From assembly GCA_043228905.1 (NCBI GenBank), contig JBHGNT010000014.1, positions 4,464,001-4,528,000 of the forward strand: a stretch of 64,000 nucleotides of DNA. Direction: 5' to 3'. Position 1 is the stretch's first letter, and each line of letters opens with the position of its first letter. The stretch comes from Azolla caroliniana. Taxonomy: Eukaryota > Polypodiophyta. The notes beneath the pieces are model-generated. The model searched no databases, was not told where the DNA came from, and saw only the letters and a list, made by a program, of their open reading frames with translations. The position numbers and the translations under genes were made by a program. Of this stretch, positions 56,110 to 64,000 are shown piece by piece.

Positions 56110-59100
56110 ATTGAAGCGTGTATAAAAATTTGGCTTCTCGATTGGTTTGTAGGATTGTACTATTAAATGTATTTTATGTCATTGTGATAAATACATACCC
56201 TATACATACATACATACATATATCTATATTATATATATATCACACATACACATGAGTTCCAACTTGATGCTGTCGATGAAGCAAAAGGTATCTTAGATCT
56301 TATCTGTATAATTCTTATAATTCAACATCTATATATGATGATTTGCCCAGTGTTGTTGCTCTTGCTTCGGAATTGCGTTGTATATATTTAATAGGGATAT
56401 AATCTTTTTTCTTGGCCAGATTAAAGATAATAGAACTTAAGATGTGATTTGGTGCTATATTTATGCAATGCTAGGAAAGGTATATATTTGTCGATGTGGT
56501 GTTCGATTGTGACATAATCAAATTGTGCATTAGCACAGAGAAGTCCTAATAACTTAATTCGTTTACAGCCATTGGCGGTATGTAGTTAGGGTAAAAGATC
56601 TTGTTATAGCATGTGTACAGTGTAGTTATATTTGTGGTGCTTGATCTCTACCATCCACACAATTGAACAGAAAAACACATTTATCAAAATGGAGTGACAA
56701 TGACAAAAATTACACTTGATTTTGCTTTTCTTTTGAGGATTTCAAACATTGGGTTAGCGGAATGGAACAAAACGGCGAAAAACAAATGTTTGTTTGTGTC
56801 CCATCCTATCATATATTGCCACAAGTTAAGAAAAGTTGGTTTGTAAATGGGTTTTCAAATAGTGGATGCCCCTAATCCTAATATGTCCCTTAATTAGATA
56901 GAGCCTTTCATTTGCCCGTCCATGTACATATGCATTGAAATCTCTATGAACAAATTTTTCAATGAATCCAAACTAGTAGCAACCCAAGATTTGATGCCTT
57001 AGATTGAATTCCATTGAAGCACATAAAAAGATAGGGTTTGGGGTGTGGAAAAAATATTATATCCAAGGATTGTTATTTAAACTTGGCAGAGACTATGGTA
57101 AGTTTGACTCCTTTGTGGAATATTGGACACTGGAAGATATATTGTCCAACATTCATTACCAAGTGAAGGCTCAATCTCCCTTGCGCTCTCTTGCATCAAT
57201 GGTTATATGAGAATGCTGGTTCTAATAATCCTCCATTTTATACACCATACAAGAATTCTTGGTTGAATTCTTTACCTCTTCGTTATGCCAGAATCTCTAT
57301 CTTTTACTTATCATAATTAATTCTAATGTTATGCTTCATATTCTATTTAGTTCAATCTATAAAGTCTAGGTAAAGCTCCCTTTTCCTCTATTCTCAAGAA
57401 TAATTCATCACTAGTCAACCTTATAAACAAGCTTGCCCCACCAACTTTTTGCCGTGTTATATATTCATGATTTTTAATGCATTTTTATGACTTGTCTATG
57501 TGAGCAAGTGAAAATCTTAATTGTCACTAGTCAAAGTTTGATCGATCCCAAAGACAAATCTTTGGTCAAGCTACATATAATATGGGAGCTAGATAATTAA
57601 TGAACATTTAAAAGTTATGCATCAAAATGATATTGCTTCTTTCTTTGCCAATCCTCGTTTGATTTGGACTATACCAACAACACATATCAAGAATGTGTGC
57701 ATGCTTAAGTGGTTGATGACAAAAAATGGAGGCAATTTTGGGTGTGATTTTATTTTAACTTTTCATATGTAGTTATTTCCAATAAGTTAGTGTTCATTAT
57801 GGAAATAATGCATTTATGCAATGTTATTGCTATGATATGTGCTAAATCCAACCCATTCCACCTCTCTAACTGGATAAATCGTCCCTAATCCAAGCCATTC
57901 TTTAATTAATAGTTCGGTCTTTTTAATATAAGATATAAAAACACTTAAAACTCATTTTCCATAAATCATGACGATAATTATTTGTCGATTTGTATTGTAT
58001 TTGCACACATGCATATGTAAATAAATCTTGAGAGCATTTCACCCCATTTGTGTGACCATGACACACACACACAGAGGTTGGTTACTATCCCAAAGACTTG
58101 GTGTAATGGTTCAATCAACACATCAACTTATTCAAATGAATTGAAATTGCAACTAAATCTAATTATGGCAATCTAGCTAATTACTCTACAACCTAATTAG
58201 ATCAAAATAATTAATCATGCTCCTATCAAGTATCCCAAAGTCTTTTTGTGGTTTGAACAAGTGTACGACATTCATTATTAGTATGCCTTGTATGTGAGGG
58301 ATATATCACGCATTCCTTTATCCTTAAGTCTTTCTATACTTTGGCTAGGGGCACAACAATCTAATGTTATGAAAAAATATTACACTATTCTGATCCTTTA
58401 TTATATTTATGATTTACAAATAATTGAGATGGCATATCTTAAATTGGTAAAAACATAAACAAGTGGATAAGTCGATGAAAAATCACAAAGAGTTGCAACC
58501 ACAATATTGCCAGGTATGTGATTAACATGAAGTTTTTGTTTTGCCGTTTATGGTAAAACCATTACCTTGGGCAAGTTTGAGCACAACGTGGACGGATCAT
58601 GTCAACATATCCTTATATCTAAAGCCCATTAAAGAAATCATTTTAGTCAAAGTTTCTTTTAGTCAAGTTTCTTAAATTTGAGATTGTTTAAAAGAAAAAA
58701 TAAAAGTTACATATTTTGGAGACAACACCAAATGTGACAAGCTTGAATCCCAAAATCAGAATTTTTTTGACTAAGTTTGAAGATCACACCTTTTGTTGAG
58801 ACAATTCATAATTGTATGTGTAATGAGATTTCGTTAACTAGAAGAAATGAGTTCAACACATACTATATTTTAAAATTTTGTGTGCCACTTCCATGTCTTG
58901 AGCCAAAAAATATTGTATTTTTTATTATCTAAGTTGCATTTGTAAGTTGTATAACATTAGAATAAAGAGAGACCCATAACATTTATCTTAGAAAAAATGA
59001 ACAATCTACAATCCGAGGGGTCTCTTTTAAAAATAAGATATTAGAAGGGATTTGAAAGTTCCTTTTTCTTGTCATATTTCTATTATCTTACAAATCTCAA

Positions 59101-59571
59101 GTTGGCGTGTCTTGCGACCATTGTGGGAAAATGAGTAGAGGAAAATTATTAGCAAATATAGTATTAAATTAAATTGATTTTCTAAGATAGAGATATCAAG
59201 ACAATTAAATATTCATAAATCTAGTTTTTGTTAGGGAGATCTTTGAGAATACCCTCAAGTATTTATTTTTGATATTAGTCTACATATGGGTTTTTTTTTT
59301 CCCAAAAAAAACTCCTTCTATTACTTATAAAATATTACAAATGAAATTATTATATACAAATCCCTGTAGGGACATGATAGGTCCATCTTATGTGGATGCT
59401 CACCGACTCAATAAAGGGAGAGGACGACCATTGTTGGATGAAGGCTAATTGTTATCTTTCGACTCCATCAGAGTCGCCCTTGAGGCCATCATATTGGCTC
59501 TTTAGAGTGGCTACAACTTCACTCCATATCTCTTGCATTAACACTATTGGTTGCGGGGTTTGGTTGGAGAA
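56110..59571. other. AT-rich spacer downstream of the gene
   Basis: Begins with the 3' UTR of the zinc-ribbon gene. A TACA/TATA simple repeat lies at 56196-56250 and a CACACACA run near 58061. Short frames (57004-57210, 59390-59602) show no recognisable motif. Confidence 0.5.
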
Positions 59572-60014
59572 TGTCATCATATGGCAAGACTCGAAACCAT
59601 GACCTTATGTTATATCGGTCAAGCTCTTGACCATTATACCATCTATTATAATATGTAGGATATTATTTTCATTAAAGTTTTATTCTAGGAAATTAATGTA
59701 TATTCCAAATTTCTCTGGAACATTCTAGAAGCTTTAGGATTACTCCTGAGAACACTATAAAAGAAGGCACTAGGCATTATTTTGAACCAAATTGGTTCAA
59801 CGCCAGTCTTAAGCCTCATAGCCATCTTGTACTTACTCTTCCTATAATATATCATATGTTATCATCATCTCTCTCTCGCTCGTCCTCACTCTCTCTCTCT
59901 CTTCTCTTCTCTTTCCTCCCTCTCGGGAGTCTTACGCAATCCCGTCCTCTTAGTATTAATAATACTTCCCTTCTCTAGTACTAATTCTCTCTCTGTTTAG
60001 TACTATTCCTGATA
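59572..60014 (+). repeat. 5' LTR of F (443 bp)
   Basis: Starts TGTCATCATATGG and ends CCTGATA (CCTGACA in J). The minus-strand tRNA-like module occupies the first ~75 bp. TATAAAAG is at 59756-59763, and the palindrome TTGAACCAAATTGGTTCAA is at 59782-59800, where the transcript is expected to start. CT-rich runs (59868-59920) follow. Confidence 0.88.
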
Positions 60015-60016
60015 GT

Positions 60017-60028
60017 TTGAACCAATTT
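60017..60028 (+). promoter_or_regulatory. Primer site of F, complementary to its own R region
   Basis: TTGAACCAATTT, two bases after the LTR, is the exact complement of AAATTGGTTCAA at 59789-59800, 33 nt below the first base of the TATA box. Confidence 0.7.
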
Positions 60029-60083
60029 CCTCCTCTCTAGTCTTTCTTTTGGTTCCCTCATCCTCTTACCCTTTTTCTATACA

Positions 60084-61090
60084 ATGGCTTCTGTTAGCGC
60101 CCAAGAATACCAATCCGTTTTCTCCGAGCTACAGTGTCTAAAAGAAAAATTTGTTGCCTTGGAACAAGAAAACCAACGGTTGTTAGGGGATCTTCAACAA
60201 ATCTCCCTAGAAAAACAACAAACACAACAACAACATGGGGAGTTGCAACAACAACATGGGGAGTTAGCGTTAGTGTGCAACAACTCGAAGCAGCGTTGCA
60301 ACAACAAGTATCAAGTCCCCACAGATTTCATAAAGATCCCAAGATTGGACTTCCTGTGAAATTTGATGGAACGCGGTCGCAATTTAGGGGATTCCTCAAT
60401 TAGGTACGCTTACTCATTCAAATGCATCCTTCTCGATACCCCACTGATGCATCCCGAGTCGGCCTAATAGGCACGTTGCTTAGCGGCTCAGCCTTGGCAT
60501 GGTTTGCTCCGCTTCTGGAAAAACAATCACCCTTACTTAATAACTTTGAAGACTTTATTAGTGAGTTTAAAGCTTGCTTTGGAGATACAGACAACATTCA
60601 GACGACGATCAACAAAATCCAACGATTGCGTCAAGGCGATCGTCCAACCTCTGCCTATGCAGCGGATTTCCATCTACTTGCTTCAGATATCCCCTGGGAT
60701 GATCAGGCACTAATGGAGTAGTTTCGCTACGACCTGCGAAACGATGTCAAAATTCTACTTCTAACCTTCCCCGAAGAACCAAAGTCTCTTACGGAGGCAA
60801 TCAGTTGAGCGGTCCGATGTGACAACCGCCTTTTCGAATGGCGTTCAGAACGTTAATTACAGATACCACGCTCTAGGCCGGAGCCCACTTACGCCTCAAT
60901 CGTGGCTAAACCATTTGCACGAGATATACCTCAAGCAAATACTCTGACACTGATGGAGATCGACACCATGCGTCGACGTGGCCCGTTATCGGAAGAAGAA
61001 AAGCAACGACAATGTGGAAATTGATTATGTCTTTATTGCGGTGGACCAGGGCATATCACAATCAATTGTCCATATAGGCCAAGAAGACAA
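60084..61090 (+). pseudogene. Chromovirus F gag (broken)
   Basis: ATG at 60084. The N-terminal coiled coil (LKEKFVALEQENQRLLGDLQQ) with Gln-rich repeats is followed by a frameshift near 60260, then the capsid region (DASRVGLIGTLLSGSALAWF, NNFEDFISEFKACFG, SAYAADFHLLASDIPWDDQ), and a zinc knuckle CLYCGGPGHITINC near 61030-61075. Stops at 60400, 60718-60720, 60806, 60853 and 61022. It supplies the N-terminal region that G and J have lost. Confidence 0.85.
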
Positions 61091-61199
61091 GTAAATCAAA
61101 TCGTAGCCTGTACTAAACCCGAGTCAATTCTTCCCTTAGGAGTGTCTGATAGTATTAATAGTACTAATAGCCCAAGTATCTCACACAAATTTGAAATCC

Positions 61200-63160
61200 T
61201 TAGTCAATTAGATGAAGAGTTAAACGATTGAGTCCAACCAAAATAGGAGCTGTTTGGTTGGACAACCCTAGATCTGTACAACCCATTAGTGGTTCCATTC
61301 CCTCCAAGCAAGTTAGCAATGTGTTCCTAGCCCAAGTCATGGTTAGTACTAAAAGTACTCCCCTAGTACACGTCCTAGCACTTCTAGATTCCGGAGCTAA
61401 TTCTTGTTTTATGGATCGAAATTTTGCCCAAGCTTCTCAGATATCCTTAAGAAAACTTCCTTGCCCCGCATATGTAGTAATCATTGATGGTCGTCCCATT
61501 GCTTCCAGGAATATTGTAGAAGAGTCAGACCCCATTCAAGTTGTCCTAGGTAGTTTTGTGTGTGTAGTAGCATTTAACATAATTAGTAGTCCAAAGCATC
61601 CCATTGTCCTGGGATTACCTTGGTTTGAATTACATAATCCAGACATAGATTGGAGAACAAGAGAAGTCTGACATCGACAACCCCAAGAATCTATTCATCG
61701 AGTTTCGCCCATTTCACTACGTCAATTACGCAAAGAAGGACACAAGGAGGCATGTTCCTATTTGCAATATCAGTACATCCTTCCAACACTATTAAGGAGG
61801 AATCCTTAGTGCAACTTCCGGCGAAATATCATCCTTATGCCGATGTATTTGACAAGGTAAAAGCCGGTACTCTTCCTCATCATCGTCCCTATGATTGTCC
61901 CATCGATTTACAACTAGGAGTAGAGCCACCATGGGGACCAATTTACAACTTGTCACCCACCGAGTTAGAATTCCTTCGAGCCTACATAGAGGAGAACTTG
62001 GCAAGCGGGTCTATTCGTCATTCGAAATCTCCGGCCGGTGCACTCATCTTCTTTGTCAAGAAGAAAGATGGCTCACTTTGTCTTGTCGTTGATTACCGCG
62101 GCTTGAATAAAATCACCATCCGGAATAGGTATGCACTTCCTCTTATATCAAGTCTTTTAGAGCGAGTTAATGGTGCCAAGTTTTTTACAAAAATTGATCT
62201 ACGAGGAGCATATAACCTCGTGCGGATCCGACCAGGAGATGAATGGAAGACCGCCTTTCGCACACAGTATGGGCATTTCAAATATATTGTTATGCCGTTT
62301 GTTCTAACCAACGCACCCGCAATCTTCTAACACATGGCAAATGATATATTTAGAGACCTCTTGGATATTTGTTTGATCATCTATATGGATGATCTATTGA
62401 TTTATTCAAAGATCCAAGAAGAGCACGATTCTCATGTACTATTAGTACTAAAATGACTCCGCGAGAATGGTCTTTATGCCAGACTAGAAAAATGTAGCTT
62501 TGACTGCAAGCAAGTGGAATTTCTAGGCTACGTCATCTCCTCAAAGGGCATCTCCATGGATCCAGCTAAAGCCCAAACTGTGCTAGATTTGCAAATTCCA
62601 CGATCGGTACGAGATGTACAATGTTTTCTAGGTTTTGCTAACTTCTACCGCAAGTTTATACAGGATTACTCGAAGATTATTTTACCTCTCACACAACTTA
62701 CGAAGAAGGGAAAAGCATTTCTTTGGTCCAATGAAGCAGACATGGCTTTTCGGCATCTTAAGAAAGCCTTTAAATTAGTTCCTATTATAGCTCATGTGGA
62801 TACAAACAAACCATTCATCATGGAGGCCGACCCATCGGATTTCGCCCTTGGTAGCATCCTTTCTCAACAAGGAGATAAAGAAGAGTTACATCCTGTGGCT
62901 TTCCATTCGCGCAAATTCTGGCTTTCCATTTGCGCCAATTTGATGACGCGGAAATCAACTACGGAATACATGACAAGGAGTTATTAGCCATTGTGGATTT
63001 CTTTGTACAATGGCGGCTTTTCTTAGATGGCTCTCCACATCAGGTCATCGACTTTAGTGATCACAAAAATCTTGCTTATTTCCAGAACGCTCGGGTGCTA
63101 AATCGTGGAAAGCTCGGTGGTCTGAATTCCTCACGTGTTTTGACTTCAAAATCACATATC
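61200..63160 (+). pseudogene. Chromovirus F protease, RT and partial RNase H
   Basis: Protease with LLDSGANSCFMD near 61390. After TGA at 61669-61671 RT reads [48 protein letters not shown], a stop at 62328-62330, catalytic YMDD at 62382-62393, and MEFLGYVISSKGISMDPAK. RNase H has IMEADPSDFALGS and, after a short duplication near 62910-62950 that shifts the frame, NYGIHDKELLAIV. It ends at the copia insertion before integrase. Confidence 0.87.
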
Positions 63161-63161
63161 T

Positions 63162-63401
63162 ATGGTAAACGAGAAATAGAAAGAGAGGGAGAAAGGGAGA
63201 GAGAGAAAGAGAGGGAGAAAGAATGTTTTTATGATAATGTGTGTTTGTCTCTCTCTCTACAACCAACCAACCGACCACAGAGAGAGAATGTGGTGGTTAT
63301 AGGTGCACCCTATTTTTGGGGTGCACCTTTTCATATCATAAGGTTACGTTTTGTATTTACTTTCTTATTTACTTATTTACACTAATTAGTTTATTACAAC
63401 A
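63162..63401 (-). repeat. 3' LTR of copia P (about 240 bp)
   Basis: On the minus strand it begins TGTTGTAATAAAC at 63401, directly after a G-rich purine tract (plus 63402-63408), and ends near 63162. It contains a GAGA run and a perfect 10-bp hairpin AGGTGCACCC / GGGTGCACCT at 63301-63310 and 63319-63328. The exact left end is uncertain by a few bases. Confidence 0.7.
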
Positions 63402-63413
63402 CCCCCCCATAAA

Positions 63414-64000
63414 CTAATTAGTTGTGAACCGTTGTAATCCTAAATTTTCACAACAAGTTTCAAATTTGTCCGGAGGGAGAGCCTTTGTTAGAAAATCAGC
63501 CCACATATGATTTGTTGATGTAAACTCTAATGTAAGCTTGTTTTCTTCGGCTAACTCTCGTATAAAGTGATATTTTAAATCCACATGTTTTGTTTTCTCT
63601 GAGTGCTTTGGATTCTTCGTTAAGTAGATGCATGATATATTGTCGCAGAAGATTTTCAATTGGAGTGGTCCACATAGTTGGAGTTCTTTTATCACTGTTT
63701 GCAACCATAATCCTTCTTTAGCAGCCAATGCCACTGCTACGAACTCAGCTTCAGCAGATGAGAGTGTCACAGATTCTTGTTTTTTCGATTGCCACGTCAC
63801 TGCTGCTCCTGCCATTATAAAAGAAAAACCAGCAGTAGATCTACGAGAATCAATGTCCCCCCCCCAATCCGAATCAGACCAACCAACAAGTGATTTGATT
63901 GGTCTTTCGGATTGGGATCGTTTATATGTTAATCCATAGTTAGATGTGTGTTTTAAATATCGCATAACTCGTTGAAGTGATTTCCAATGCATAAGACCAG
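63414..64000 (-). CDS. Copia P pol, RNase H end (partial, runs off the window)
   Basis: Open on the minus strand from the window edge to the stop at 63414-63416, about 194 residues visible. RNase H blocks: GWSDSDWGGDIDSRRST (first Asp), LSSAEAEFVA (Glu), IFCDNISCIYLTKNPKHSE, KHVDLKYHFIREL, ending ADFLTKALPPDKFE. All expected catalytic residues in this part are present and there is no stop. The purine tract and LTR follow immediately, so the gene end is natural. RT, integrase and gag lie beyond 64000. Confidence 0.9.
   Translation of the reverse strand, partial: GLMHWKSLQRVMRYLKHTSNYGLTYKRSQSERPIKSLVGWSDSDWGGDIDSRRSTAGFSFIMAGAAVTWQSKKQESVTLSSAEAEFVAVALAAKEGLWLQTVIKELQLCGPLQLKIFCDNISCIYLTKNPKHSEKTKHVDLKYHFIRELAEENKLTLEFTSTNHMWADFLTKALPPDKFETCCENLGLQRFTTN

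Larger units (their letters stand above)
59572..63161 (+). mobile_element. Chromovirus F, 5' part, interrupted by copia P
   Basis: 5' LTR 59572-60014, self-complementary primer site at 60017, gag from 60084, then protease, RT and part of RNase H up to about 63160, where a minus-strand copia LTR cuts in just after TSKSHI. Same family as G and J; here the gag start and LTR-primer junction are preserved. Confidence 0.9.

Noticed and set aside
1-64000. CRISPR arrays, rRNA genes, prokaryotic operons
   Set aside because: No regularly spaced repeats of that kind, no rRNA motifs, and the gene structure with introns and LTR elements is eukaryotic.

Overview
The window reads as nuclear DNA of a land plant. 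The evidence is a spliced gene for an EDR4-like (DUF3133-type) zinc-ribbon protein at 51753-56109, surrounded almost entirely by plant-type LTR retrotransposons of the Ty1/copia and Ty3/gypsy superfamilies, many nested in one another. Nonsense mutations are mostly C-to-T changes, as expected for methylated plant repeats. One chromovirus family resembles the Tf1/sushi type, which may point to a non-angiosperm plant, but I cannot name a species.

Layout. 1-3667: plus-strand Ty3 element, here called family P (element P1), gag end plus damaged pol. 3668-4556: non-coding, LTR/UTR-like. 4557-10876: minus-strand Ty3-B element (gag, protease, RT-RNase H, integrase, one LTR). 10882-11112: family-P LTR fragment. 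11113-11887 and 17215-19325: minus-strand, apparently non-autonomous family-P relative (K), split by a young and structurally intact copia element (11888-17214, TSD TATCT, one 1357-codon polyprotein). 19326-21170: unassigned sequence and an LTR-like stretch. 21174-22720: minus-strand Ty3 fragment (L) whose integrase is followed by a coiled coil and a retropepsin-like domain. 22721-27345: family-P element P2 (1074-bp LTR, gag-protease, RT), joined tail-to-tail to an inverted family-P integrase (27346-28800).

28800-34553: copia fragments N, Q, O and R with three LTRs. 34554-42874: decayed copia H, split by a rearranged chromovirus G (35587-40498, TSD CAAAC). 43552-47562: gag-less minus-strand chromovirus J (TSD ACTAC/ACTAT). 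47563-50800: AT-rich sequence without recognisable genes. 50828-56109: host gene with a telomere-like leader, repeat-filled intron 1, repeat-rich exon 2, and a hAT-type MITE in intron 2. 56110-59571: AT-rich spacer. 59572-63161: 5' part of chromovirus F, interrupted by minus-strand copia P at 63162-64000.

The most interesting signals are: (i) chromoviruses F and J carry a 12-14 nt sequence 33 nt downstream of the TATA box that is exactly complementary to the sequence right after the 5' LTR, with a covarying base, which is the layout of Tf1-type self-priming; (ii) at least three LTR families carry a tRNA-like module with A- and B-box motifs opposite to LTR transcription; (iii) two diverged family-P copies keep pol open in the -1 frame across the gag stop at an identical T-run; (iv) a retropepsin-like domain lies 3' of an integrase. 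All boundaries were read by eye, without alignment or database search.
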